Assembly: GCA_003104975.1 (NCBI GenBank)
Contig: PQAM01000010.1
Location: 362,577-426,576, forward strand
Source: Candidatus Methylomirabilota bacterium
GTDB lineage: Bacteria; Methylomirabilota; Methylomirabilia; Methylomirabilales; Methylomirabilaceae
Direction of reading: 5' to 3'
Length of the DNA stretch: 64,000 bases
Shown here piece by piece: positions 26,101-35,100 of the stretch (position 1 is the stretch's first letter; the number at the start of each line of letters is the position of its first letter). The notes beneath the pieces were generated by a model. The model made no database searches. It was not told the DNA's origin and was given only the letters and a program-made list of their open reading frames with translations. Both the position numbers and the translations under genes were made by a program.

Positions 26101-27470
26101 TACCGGACACACTGGTCAACTGGGAAGGCGGCGACCAAGCACCCGATCCGCTCCGCCGTACCCTCTCGCTGGCAATACACGGCCAGACCACGATCCGGGC
26201 TACGGTGGGGGTAACGGCCCGGTCGGTGACAATCCTGGTATCGACCTTTAACTTGCGCGTCGAAGGCGCGACGCAGGTCGGCGCTCCGGCTGACAATACT
26301 TTCGTCGTCGTGCGCGATCCTGCTGCCGTTGTGACGATCATCGCTGAGATCAATCCGCCCCCAACGCCTATCCCGCCAAACATAGTGACGTGGGTAGGCG
26401 GCGTCCCAACCGCAGACCCCGTGAGCCGTAGGATCGTTCGGACACCTGCGGCCGAACTGCCAGTGCGTGCCACTCTCTGTGGGGTGACGCGCCAAGTGAC
26501 GATTCAAGTGGTAGCGGTCGCCGACGTGACCAAGACTGCTCCTGTCCGCCCCGCATTTGACGAGATCAGTGACCCGAACGAACCGGTCTTGACGGTGTGC
26601 GGGACCGATGCCGCCAGCCTGCGGATAGACATCACGCCAGACACGGCACGCGTCTTCTATACCACGAATCCCAATAACATCGTAGACCTCAACCCGACTG
26701 ATCGTGTCGGCGACGGCGAGGTGATTATTCGGCCGCGCCCGCTACCTGCCGGAACCAACCGCGTCAACGGCCGGGACACGCGGTTATCGGTGCGGATCGT
26801 CAACGCCGCCGGCCCTGAAGCACCCCACAACGGCCAGCCAGCACGCGTGCGCATCCGGCAGTTCGAGCAGATCGAGGCACATCTGTTTTTGCACGTCGTC
26901 CGAAACGATGCCGGCAATCTGCCCGGCACGACGCTGGCTAATGTGGTCAACACTTTCAATGCGGCCCTAACAGAAGCCAACACGCTCTGGGGACGGGCCT
27001 GTATCAGCCTCGTGCCCCGTCGCACGGCCGCAGGGGTACTCAACATTGACTTCATCGATGAGACTGATCTGCTGGACATCTCCGCCACGTTCGATGGCAC
27101 TGGGGGCGTGATCTTCCCGGATAACGAGAATGACGCGCTGTTCACACACGGTGGAGTTAACCGGAACGCGGCCAATCCAAGCTTCATCAACTTGTATCTG
27201 ATCGACCGATTCGACGGCGCGCCAACGCTCGGCGGTTTTGCCGGGGGTAACTTTCTGATCATCGTCAAGACGATGAACGGATCTCTGCTGGCCCACGAGT
27301 TGGGACATTGCCTGGGCTTACCCGACCTGGATACGGTCGCTGGAATCACCGATCTGGCTAAGCGCCAGATGCGTAGCGCAACACCAAGGGGCGAAATCTT
27401 GACCAGCAGCGGTACTGCTGGCGATGAAATCAATACGGCGCGCAACCGCGCCACAACTTTCACGGGGTGA
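23124..27470 (+). CDS. Giant multidomain hub protein: adaptor, OmpA-like, peptidoglycan-binding and two zinc-metallopeptidase domains
   Basis: 1448 residues. Order: adaptor module like that of 22108 (1-125); Pro-rich linker of about 12 prolines (near 132-142); CNA-B-like beta domain (about 143-235); OmpA-like domain (about 237-312, VIVGHTDKTGS and SERRARSVYAYL); peptidoglycan-binding repeat (about 337-395, LQDLGFYSGAVDGQDGPLT); beta domain (about 518-620); first metzincin-type site HELGHFLNLDH with His798, His802 and His808; three Ig-like repeats of about 95 residues starting near 854, 951 and 1043; second site HELGHCLGLPD with His1391, His1395 and Asp1401. No signal peptide. It would sit in the baseplate hub and could bind and cut envelope material. 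I know no standard eCIS protein with this domain set. Confidence 0.88.
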   Translation: MPAKPMLDDIELQLVQDIEAEDEEALAQHGVPALEGDFLQDLGRRSSRVSLTGVMIGEEVADALKKLRDKFRAAEPVSFVADIATATKVDKVLIEEMGIRDLAGKPERFEYALTLREFIPPPPTKREEPPPPPPPPPPPPVDTGTLIVEVIVEGDPNFDFSKVTVTVEGTQDDGTALSRTLTNRQNNVWTEEDFPPGQYTAEAVVTELQPMSGSTQAAVRAGQTAQAQITLHAGAVVATTFLVHFRFDNAFLEPCMREVMRQVTEHAANNTDERLVIVGHTDKTGSNQYNQSLSERRARSVYAYLTFGRDRTAAINEWNALRRRRQPPNQLPTVTDNWDVREYQHILQDLGFYSGAVDGQDGPLTQDAVRAYRCHKGLPAGTTVDDEVWNELIQDYLGQDSLAIPESQFFPNCNGEILKWLGCGEEDPVKNTSAAHRPNRRTELLFVRADRLPCQVPQPDTFDLPASGAVNSNWCLGPGSTSNHCCIVSPHLQRASNTPQPCPNNPQGPWCRQPAEPGTIAVEGSIQREQPDGTLEPVANQAFVLIAPNGQFKAGEQSNGEPTPDRTRGGTGADRGTFSFPNLPIGVFSLEVRTPASAPVLVRLRDGTDADIKGNTVCKALRAPSDRLEVVIVNAPVLREIRLPVVAHLMTALNPLTHEVRLCASGGRPERQATGITNADVRAALDEANRIWRQARIRFELEDANIVRETYAFRTDCEVDESEFTILLERCAYPDAVNVFFVGDLAGQGEAGFGVSPEGGAALGVAGCAVGDRFQTTILGPPLSVTLDAQQRAQVLAHELGHFLNLDHAEDTPVNANRLMLPGTFSATNRTLIQDEVNRARTSGGATDDCVPLKLRVSGATQIGGSLSHEFIVIQNPTGIVTVDAEIPDRLLAPDRGTLTMTTNGNPCASNRQCIVSTATAGSTKAVAIYTPTGSGQPVSRQVNIRVVTFELEVEGACRVDGPGSTTFIAVEDTTPNARVTVIARLNPTPFCVPDTLVNWEGGDQAPDPLRRTLSLAIHGQTTIRATVGVTARSVTILVSTFNLRVEGATQVGAPADNTFVVVRDPAAVVTIIAEINPPPTPIPPNIVTWVGGVPTADPVSRRIVRTPAAELPVRATLCGVTRQVTIQVVAVADVTKTAPVRPAFDEISDPNEPVLTVCGTDAASLRIDITPDTARVFYTTNPNNIVDLNPTDRVGDGEVIIRPRPLPAGTNRVNGRDTRLSVRIVNAAGPEAPHNGQPARVRIRQFEQIEAHLFLHVVRNDAGNLPGTTLANVVNTFNAALTEANTLWGRACISLVPRRTAAGVLNIDFIDETDLLDISATFDGTGGVIFPDNENDALFTHGGVNRNAANPSFINLYLIDRFDGAPTLGGFAGGNFLIIVKTMNGSLLAHELGHCLGLPDLDTVAGITDLAKRQMRSATPRGEILTSSGTAGDEINTARNRATTFTG

Positions 27471-27475
27471 GTGCC

Positions 27476-27958
27476 ATGCAGCAGCAGATTCTGAACCTGA
27501 TAAACCAGCGTTTTTTCACTGACGAGGAAGTATTGGGTCTCGGTCCGGAAGCCGTGCCGGCCTTGATCGCGCTTTTCGACGAGATAGTGAGCAACGAAAT
27601 GGGTACGCAGCGGCAGGCCATCGTCCATATGCTGGGCTTGTTGGATGGCGATCAGGCCGTCGAGTTCTTGAAAGTACTTTATCACCAACTCGCGGGTCAA
27701 GACGAGACCTTGCAGATTGCAGTCTTGAGCGCCTTAGCTCGTACCGATCATGAGGCGGCGCTGGCGTTGGTGCTGCCATTGCTGGAAACTGGAGAGAAGC
27801 GAGTACGCAAAAATGCGATCGTTGGACTGCGCCATACCCGGCGGCCAGTGGTACTGGACAAGGTAAAGAAATGCGCCCAGTCGGATCCGGACCCATCGCT
27901 TCGCCGCTACGCAGAAGGGATAGCGGCTGAGATTGAAGAACACCTGCATAAGGATTAG
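27476..27958 (+). CDS. HEAT-repeat protein
   Basis: 160 residues from the ATG at 27476 (a GTG at 27467 overlaps the previous stop and is less likely). Helical pairs of HEAT/PBS-lyase type are visible: FLKVLYHQLAGQDETLQIAV, LVLPLLETGEKRVRKNAI and SLRRYAEGIAAEIEEHL. Such repeats bind protein partners. In this place, between the giant hub protein and the gpD-like hub gene, it may be an assembly factor or a chaperone for one of them. Not usual in tail operons. Confidence 0.8.
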   Translation: MQQQILNLINQRFFTDEEVLGLGPEAVPALIALFDEIVSNEMGTQRQAIVHMLGLLDGDQAVEFLKVLYHQLAGQDETLQIAVLSALARTDHEAALALVLPLLETGEKRVRKNAIVGLRHTRRPVVLDKVKKCAQSDPDPSLRRYAEGIAAEIEEHLHKD

Positions 27959-27962
27959 CGCC

Positions 27963-28961
27963 ATGCTCACTCCCGCTTATAAACTCACCCTCGGCCGCAA
28001 GCTCATCGACACCACCGACGAGCCCCAGGCTAGCATCGTGGTCCACTTGACCGTCATGCTCGACATGGACACGCCGGCTGACGAATTCAGGTTAGTGCTG
28101 GGCAACGTCGGCCGTTTCAGGCCGGGGCGGGAGGATGAGGCGAAGATCGAGCTGGGCTACGCGGACAATGGAGGCTTTACCCAAGTCATGACGGGGACGG
28201 TGGTCCGGGTCGAGCCGAATCTTAAGACGATCCGCGTTGCTGGGCACAGCGCCGCTGAAAAACTGCTGCGCACCTTCGTCGAGCAGACCTACGAGGACAA
28301 GACCGCCGGCGCCATTGTCCGCGACTTGGCTGACAAAGGCGGTGTCGATGTGGCGGCTGCCGAGGACGGAATCAACTTCCCCGCTTATGTGGTCGACGGA
28401 CGGCGGAGCGTCCACCGCCACATGCGGGATCTGGCCGAGCTGTGCGGCTTCGATGTTTATATCAATGCCGACGGCAAGCTGGTGTTCGAGAAATTCATCG
28501 GCGGCAAGACCGTGCATGTGTTCGAGTTCGCCAAACACATCATCGAGCTGGAAGCGGATAAATCAAACCCGCACGCCGGGCGGATGGAGACCTTCGGCGA
28601 GAGCCGCGCCGGGCAGAACGGCGACGAGTCCTGGGCCTGGCTGACCAAAGATTTCAGTGGCGCTAAAGGACAAGCGGGGGTGGGCGATCCGCTCCTGCTT
28701 TTGGAGAAACCGGCGCTACGTACCCGCGATGGGGCCCGCACTGCCGCCCAGGCGACGATGACGGCGATTCAGCGCCTGACGTTGCGCGGGCGGTTGTCGT
28801 CGCTCGGCAGGCCCGAGGTCAAGCTGGGCGATGCGATCCGGTTGAGCGGCATGGCGGATAACATTCTGAACGTGAATTTCCAGGTGCGCAGCGTCACCCA
28901 CCGGATCACCAAGCCGGGTGGCTTCACGACGACCGTCGGTTTTAGAGCGATACAGGTATAA
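27963..28961 (+). CDS. gpD-like baseplate hub protein
   Basis: 332 residues from ATG 27963. The protein begins with YKLTLGRKLIDT, and its central part, with KTAGAIVRDLADKGGV, then VHRHMRDLAELCGFDVYIN and LVFEKF, is the signature of the phage late-control gene D / T4 gp27 family, the trimeric ring between tube and spike. The C-terminal strand-rich domain contains GDAIRLSGM and VRSVTHRI. Twelve bases before the spike gene. Confidence 0.85.
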   Translation: MLTPAYKLTLGRKLIDTTDEPQASIVVHLTVMLDMDTPADEFRLVLGNVGRFRPGREDEAKIELGYADNGGFTQVMTGTVVRVEPNLKTIRVAGHSAAEKLLRTFVEQTYEDKTAGAIVRDLADKGGVDVAAAEDGINFPAYVVDGRRSVHRHMRDLAELCGFDVYINADGKLVFEKFIGGKTVHVFEFAKHIIELEADKSNPHAGRMETFGESRAGQNGDESWAWLTKDFSGAKGQAGVGDPLLLLEKPALRTRDGARTAAQATMTAIQRLTLRGRLSSLGRPEVKLGDAIRLSGMADNILNVNFQVRSVTHRITKPGGFTTTVGFRAIQV

Positions 28962-28973
28962 GAGGAGCTACGC

Positions 28974-29777
28974 ATGAGCACCATCGTCAGCACCATTCAA
29001 GAGATCGTCCGCCAGGAACTGCGCTCGGTACGCGTGGCAGAACTGGGCGTGGTGGAGGCCGTTTATCCTCATAGTGCCAGTAGCGACAAGGACAACTACG
29101 GCTGCGACGTGCGCCTGAAGAACAGCGGTCTCTTGCTCAAGCGCGTGCCTGTCGCCACCGGCCACATCGGCACGGTGGTCATTCCCAATGTCGGCGATCT
29201 GGTGCTGTTGGCCTTCGACAAGGGCGACGTCAATCAGCCCTTGATCATCGGGCGGCTTTATAACGATGAAGATCGTCCACCGCTCAACAACCCCGACGAG
29301 GTGATCTTCCGGCTGCCACTGGCCGAGACCGACGACAAGACCATCAAGGCGGCGATCCGCAATCATCAGGACCAATCGCCGCCGCGCGAGGTCATCATCG
29401 AGATGCCGCCCAAGATCACCGTGCGCATCACCGACGGCACCGTGCGGGCCACCGCCGGCAAGACCGAGATGAAGCTCGACCAGCCGAACGGCAGCGGCGG
29501 CACAGTAACAGTGGTCACCGGAAGGACCAAGATCACCATGAACCAGGATGGCGATGTGACGGTAGAGGCGGCCGGGGCGATGGCGCTCAAGGCGACCCGC
29601 GATCTGAGTCTGGAGGGAATGAACGTCTCCATCAAAGGCCAGTTGAAGACTGAGATCGAGGCCGGCACCCAGGCCACGCTGAAGGCCGGCCTGGGGGCGA
29701 CGGTCAACGGCGGTCTTTCGTCTACTGTCCAAGGCGCCACGGTCAGCATCAAGGGGATCACCTCGTTCTCGCCATAA
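28974..29777 (+). CDS. Baseplate spike protein, gpV/VgrG-like
   Basis: 267 residues. The OB-fold domain is at 20-100 (LGVVEAVYPHSAS, VATGHIGTVVIPNVGDLVLL, PLIIGRLYND), which is the gp5/gpV/VgrG hallmark. The C-terminal half has short repeats of alternating small residues (MKLDQPNGSGGTVTV, ITMNQDGDVTVEAAGAMALK) expected for a triple-stranded beta-helix needle. It binds the gpD-like ring above and the PAAR-like tip below, whose genes flank it. Confidence 0.9.
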   Translation: MSTIVSTIQEIVRQELRSVRVAELGVVEAVYPHSASSDKDNYGCDVRLKNSGLLLKRVPVATGHIGTVVIPNVGDLVLLAFDKGDVNQPLIIGRLYNDEDRPPLNNPDEVIFRLPLAETDDKTIKAAIRNHQDQSPPREVIIEMPPKITVRITDGTVRATAGKTEMKLDQPNGSGGTVTVVTGRTKITMNQDGDVTVEAAGAMALKATRDLSLEGMNVSIKGQLKTEIEAGTQATLKAGLGATVNGGLSSTVQGATVSIKGITSFSP

Positions 29778-29788
29778 GGAGGCGCGCG

Positions 29789-30121
29789 ATGCCCGGACCG
29801 CCGGTCACCATCGGCTGTCAAGTCATGATCACTCCCGGAGCTTCGGGTCCGCCGGACATGGGGACGATCCTTGGGATCTTCCCGCCGATCATCACGGCAG
29901 GCGGAATGCCCTTGGCGACCTCCGGCTCGCTGTGCCTGATGATCAACTCGGTGTGGGGTTTTCCCTACCCATTGGTCATTGGCCCCCTGGCGTCCAGCGG
30001 CGTGAGTGTGGGTGGCCGAGCGCTGGTGCGGACGTTCGACAATATTCCTACCCCGCCTGGCATCCTGACCATCCTGGGGCCGCCGGCCGCGCCCTTCGTC
30101 AACGATCAGTGGCCGCCATAA
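29789..30121 (+). CDS. PAAR-like spike tip protein
   Basis: 110 residues, Gly/Pro-rich with few charged residues and repeated short strands (VTIGCQVMITPGASGPP, ITAGGMPLATSGSLCL, SSGVSVGGRALVRTFDN), as in the PAAR-like DUF4280-type tips of tail systems. The gene directly follows the spike gene with GGAGG upstream. It would cap the needle and help pierce the target. The classical PAAR motif itself is not present, so the call rests on composition and order. Confidence 0.75.
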   Translation: MPGPPVTIGCQVMITPGASGPPDMGTILGIFPPIITAGGMPLATSGSLCLMINSVWGFPYPLVIGPLASSGVSVGGRALVRTFDNIPTPPGILTILGPPAAPFVNDQWPP

Positions 30122-30137
30122 TGGAAGGATAAGCACT

Positions 30138-30611
30138 ATGCCTGCGACACATGCACGTCTTGGAACCGATCTTCGTCTTCTGCTCGATCTGGAGCACGTC
30201 AAGAGTAGCCGCGATCCAGGCCATGACTTGACGATCAGGCGACGTCCGGAGACGGAACAAGTGGATTTGGACACCTGGAGCAGCGTGGATAATTTGGTGC
30301 AGGCGCTCTTCCTCCGCTTCCTGACCCCGGCAGGCGAGCTGGCCATTCTGGGCCATCCCAACTACGGCTCACGGCTGGCCGAGCTGATCGGTGAACTTAA
30401 CAATGAAACCAATCGTAATCGCGCGAAACTCTACGTCCTACAGGCGCTGGCCGATGAACCAAGAGTGAAAAAAATCCTCTCGGTTAAAGTGACCCAGAAC
30501 CAAAGAGACCGAACCCGTATGGATATCGAAATAAAGCTACTGGCCGTAGACAGCGACACGCCCTTGAATCTGGTCTTCCCCTTCTTTCTCGAAGGAGGTA
30601 TTTCTGCATGA
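30138..30611 (+). CDS. gp25-like baseplate wedge protein
   Basis: 157 residues. After about 50 unrelated residues the gp25/gpW core appears: SSVDNLVQALFLRFLTPAGE, HPNYGSRLAELIGELNN, and a C-terminal strand region (ILSVKVTQNQRDRTRMDIEI). The gp25 protein nucleates the sheath on the baseplate. The stop overlaps the start of the gpJ-like gene, and GAAGGAGG for that gene lies inside its end. Confidence 0.88.
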   Translation: MPATHARLGTDLRLLLDLEHVKSSRDPGHDLTIRRRPETEQVDLDTWSSVDNLVQALFLRFLTPAGELAILGHPNYGSRLAELIGELNNETNRNRAKLYVLQALADEPRVKKILSVKVTQNQRDRTRMDIEIKLLAVDSDTPLNLVFPFFLEGGISA

Positions 30612-32179
30612 ACCCAGATACTATCAATCGCTTTGAGCGCCCCTACCAGGAGATTGTGGATGACATCCTCACCGCCATCGTCGGTGGCGTGGTCAACGAG
30701 CCCATCTTCTTTGACCTTAAAGAAACCTTCTACCCGCTGTCTCAGCGGGCTGCCGATGTGCGCAGCATCACCGGAACGTGGGACAAACGCCACTACACCT
30801 TCCAAAAAGAGGTGGACTTCATCTTCAGCGAAGGCGACAACGCCGTGGTCTGGCAGCCGGGCGCAACCCAGCCGGACGACGAGACGATCTTCTATGTAGA
30901 CTATTTCCGCCCCGAAAGCCAAAGCCGCTCTCCCCTGTCTGATATTAATGTGGGCAGCGTCACCCGCACTTTAAGCGAAGCCATAGGCCGTGAGATCGCC
31001 ACCGTCTACCAGCAGGTCAATCGAGCCTATTTGTCGGGCTTCATCGACACGGCAGAGGGACAGGCGCTGGATCTGGTGGTGTCGATCTTGGGGGTCAAGC
31101 GCAAGACGAAAGAGTTCGCCACCGGGCTGGTGACCTTCTTCCGCGATCCTGCTGCCGGCGATGGCAACGTCAGTCTTCCTGAAGGCATTGCCTTGAGCAC
31201 GGCCAAGGGCGACGCGACGTTTGTGACCACAGACCTTCGAACTCTGCAGCGGGGTCAGGCGCGCATCGACGTGCCGGTGCGCGCCGGCGATGGCTCGAAA
31301 GGCGAGGCGGGGAAAGTTAAAGCCGGCGAAATCACCAAGCTGTCGCAGCCGATCACCGGCATCGCTCGCGTGACCAATTTCGAGGCCACCGTCCTCGGCG
31401 CGGAAGGCGAAACCGACGAGCAATTGCGCCTTCGCGCCAAAGCGAGACTGCGGGGACTCGGTAAAGCGACGTTGGCGGCGCTGGCCAACGCCATTTTCGA
31501 AGGCCGCGCCAAGCTGGCCGAGGTATGGGACCCGAACAGCCCCCCGGCCAAGCAATCGAAGCCCGGCGTCGTGACGCTACTGGTGGAAGCCGAGCCTGAG
31601 CGGTTCCCGAGTCTCACGGGAGCTGTGCACGAAACCCGCGCCGCGGGGGTACAGGCCACGGTGGTCGCCCGCTATGTGTTTTTCAAGCCCCGCATCAACG
31701 TCAAGATTCCCCCCGGCCCCGGCAAGGAGAAGATCAAGACCCAGATCATTGATGCGCTGCAGCAGTATGTGGATACTTTGAGCGCCGGCGCCCCAGCCAA
31801 GAGCGAGGACTTGCTGAAAGCCATAAAAGGGGTCAAGGATGTGAGCGAGGTGAAGATCGTAGACGTGATGGCCTGGCGCTCCGATATCGGACAGCCGGGC
31901 GCGGAAACGTTGATCGGTGCTTTGCTGGACGCTGTGGCTGTGGCGGGAGATGAGGCCGCCCGCCGCGAAGCCCTCACCCGCGTGTTGACCGAGGCCGCGC
32001 CTACGACAGCTAGCGCAAGACGCATTCCCGACCGGAGCCTGGTTCAAGGGGCGGGCGGTCAGCGCGCCACGGACACCGAAATCGAGGCGGGCAAGTTCCA
32101 GGTGGTGGCCAAAGTAAACAGTGAAGACTGGTGGGTCGTGCTCGACATAGAGCCAGCCGACATCGACGTGAGGGAGTAA
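30608..32179 (+). CDS. Baseplate J-like (gp47/gp6 type) wedge protein
   Basis: 523 residues, N-terminus MNPDTINRFERPYQEIVDDI. The family core is clear: VNRAYLSGFIDTAEGQALDL, then a beta domain with EGIALSTAKGDATFVT and PVRAGDGSKGEAGKVKAGEI, then GAEGETDEQLRLRAKARLRG. Together with the gpI-like protein it forms the iris of wedges that holds the hub. The C-terminal 140 residues (after about 380) are helical and not part of the usual family. Overlaps gp25 by four bases. Confidence 0.9.
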   Translation: MNPDTINRFERPYQEIVDDILTAIVGGVVNEPIFFDLKETFYPLSQRAADVRSITGTWDKRHYTFQKEVDFIFSEGDNAVVWQPGATQPDDETIFYVDYFRPESQSRSPLSDINVGSVTRTLSEAIGREIATVYQQVNRAYLSGFIDTAEGQALDLVVSILGVKRKTKEFATGLVTFFRDPAAGDGNVSLPEGIALSTAKGDATFVTTDLRTLQRGQARIDVPVRAGDGSKGEAGKVKAGEITKLSQPITGIARVTNFEATVLGAEGETDEQLRLRAKARLRGLGKATLAALANAIFEGRAKLAEVWDPNSPPAKQSKPGVVTLLVEAEPERFPSLTGAVHETRAAGVQATVVARYVFFKPRINVKIPPGPGKEKIKTQIIDALQQYVDTLSAGAPAKSEDLLKAIKGVKDVSEVKIVDVMAWRSDIGQPGAETLIGALLDAVAVAGDEAARREALTRVLTEAAPTTASARRIPDRSLVQGAGGQRATDTEIEAGKFQVVAKVNSEDWWVVLDIEPADIDVRE

Positions 32180-32185
32180 CAGGGC

Positions 32186-35100
32186 ATGCCCACTAAGACC
32201 GATCGCATCCTCAGTTACCTGCCGTCCACCTTCCGGGCTTTGCCGAAGCCCACGGCGCTGTATTCGGTGGCGGATGCCTTCGGCAACGAATTATTGCAGG
32301 CGGAAAACAGCCTGGCGGCGCTCATGCTCGCCCACTGGGTAGATCACGCCGACCGGGGCGCTGAGCTGATCGACGACCTGGCCCGCATCGCCGCATTGTA
32401 TGGTCTGGCCCCGCGGCCCGAAGAGAGCGTGGAGGAATTCCGCGAACACCTCAAACGTTATGTGCGCACATTCCTTGATGGCACGGTGACGGCGCAGGGG
32501 ATCCTGCGGGTAACGGCGGAAGCGCTGGGACTCCACATCGCCGACGCCTACGATCAAATGGATGCCTGGTGGACGCGCGGTAACGAGACGCTGATCACTG
32601 TCGAGCCTCGAGGTGATGACGCCGCCCTACTCTTGTTCGGGGTCGATGCAGCCAGCGCGAAAGGTCAAGCGATCCTACCCGCTCGAATCGTCGGCAAGGT
32701 CGATTTAGGCAGCGGTGTCGATCTGAGCGGCGGGGCTAAGCTCCGTCTCAAGCTGGACGCTGCGGCGCCTGTGGATATCGACCTCGCGGGGCTGACGACG
32801 CTAGAGCAGATTGAGCAGGCGATCAACGCCCAGGTGAGCGGCGCGGCAAGCAAAGACGGTGGGCGTCTTGTGCTCCATTCGCCGACCAAGGGCGCTGCCA
32901 GCCGGCTGGAGGTACAGGAGATTCCGGACGATGCCGCGCCACGGCTCTTAGGTCTTCTACCCCACAGCTATCGCGGCACTGTTGCGACCAAGGCTGCGAT
33001 CACGAGTAAGCCGCATTTGAGCGGCGAAGTCGATTTGAGTGAGGCGCGCTATCTCCGTCTGCTTATCGACGGTCAGCATCTCGCCGAGGTGGACTGCGCC
33101 GCAAAGGCAGCCGACCCAAGCCATCCCACCGCCGTCCAGCTTGAGCAGATCAAGCAGGCGATCAACGAAGCCTTGGGACCGGATGTCGCGTCGCATGACG
33201 GCAAATACCTCATCCTGACCTCGCCAACCTCCGGTTTCAACAGCAGCATCGCGTTCCAGCCGGCGGCGGCTCAGGATGCGAAGGCACGGCTCTTCGGTCC
33301 GATTGAAACCTTTCGTGCAGGACGGGATGCGCGACCGGCAGAAGCCGTCGGTATCCACGACCTGAGCCGCGGTGTGGATCTGAGCACCCGTACGAGGCTC
33401 CGTATTCGGGTGGACAGCCGCCCGCCGGTCACCGTTTTCTGCGCGGGCAACGATCCGGCCAATACCCTTCTCAGTGAGATCACAGCCGCGCTGACAGCTC
33501 AACTGGGTCTTGGAACCGCCTTCCATGACGGCCGTTTTCTCCATCTGGCTTCGCCGACAGCCGGTCCTGCCAGCTCAATCGTGTTTGAGTCCTTGCCGCC
33601 GGATGAGGACGCTGCGGAGATCCTCTTCGGCGTCTCATCGAGGATATTCACAGGCTCCGACGCGACGAACGCCGGTTTAGTCGGAACGCCAGATTTGAGC
33701 GTTGGCGTCGACCTGGCGGCCCTGCATGCCATTCAGATCGCCGTCGATGGCGGCGAGCCTGTCGAAGTGAACGCGCACGGAGAAGCGGTCGACGCGCGCA
33801 CGGTCAAGCCCAACGAAATCGCCAAGGCGATCAACACGACGCTGAAGAAGGACGTTGCCTCCCACGATGGTCACCACATCATCCTTACCTCGCAGATTAC
33901 GGGTGAGGCAAGCCAGATCATCATCAAGCCATTAACGGTAATCCGTCACCGGCGATTCGTCACCCGCGCCTTTACCACCGACGATGCAGCCCAGGCGGTG
34001 TTTGGATTCTTTTCCAAAGAAGCGCAAGGAACGCCCGCAACGGCCGCCCGCGTGGTCGGCATGACCGACTTGAGCCGCGGCGTCGATCTGCGCGAGGCGC
34101 GTTTTCTCAGATTGTCCATCGACGGGGACACTGCTGTGGATGTCGACTGTTCCGGGGCGCGACCCAGGGCAACATTGGTCGATGAGGTCGTGAGCAAGAT
34201 CAATAGCGAACTCCACTCTTCTGTAGCCAGCCGTGATGGCGGGCATCTGATTCTGACCTCACCCAGTGCGGGTGGTGGCAGCCGCATTCAATTTGAGCCG
34301 AACCCTGGCGACGCGGTCGATATCTTGCTTGGAGCGCAGCCGGCGACCTTCCGGGGCCGCGATGCCAGCCGCGTCACGTTCACCGGCGTCATCGATCTGA
34401 GCGCCGGCATCGATCTTCCCGCCAACGCCGCGGTGAAACTCCGTGTCGATGGCGACGAGCTTGAGATTCCGCTGACGGAAGCCGCGCCGATCCACAAGAC
34501 GTTGAACGAGATCGTAATTGCAATCAACCTTAAGTTCGACAAGATTGTCGCCCACCATGACAGCAAACACCTGATTTTGGCGTCGCCTTCCACGGGGAGT
34601 GCAAGCCGTATCGAGTTCTTGGTCCCAAGCGGTACGGACAGCACCAAGGTAATCTTTGGCATAACATCGCCGCGCACTTATCATGGTGAAGACGCCAAAT
34701 CCGCCGAAGTCGTGGGCAAGGATTTGTTAGGCACAACCGACCTAAGCGTTGCCCGCTTCTTACGCCTTGCCATCAACGGTGGCGAATCCTTTTCCATTGA
34801 TGGCGCGAAAGGCATAAGTGATCCCAAACAGAGTACGCTGGCAGAGATCGTAGAGAACGTCAAAGCTGCACTGACGACCGCACGGATTCCGGGCACTGCC
34901 AAGGCGGAAGCTAATCGCCTGATTCTGGCAACGACCACTACCGGCGCTACCAGCCGCATCGCCCTCTTGCCCTATACCGAGGGCGATGCGCGCTCGGTTC
35001 TTTTGGGCGAAATCCCGGATGTGACCACCGGCAACGATCCAGCCCCGGCTATTATCACCGGCGAAATCGATCTTCTCGCCTCAGCCAATCTAGCAGAGGC

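Noticed and set aside
26657-27700. 347-codon open frame on the minus strand
   Set aside because: It spans the end of the giant hub gene and the start of the HEAT gene; Ser/Arg-rich, no family features.
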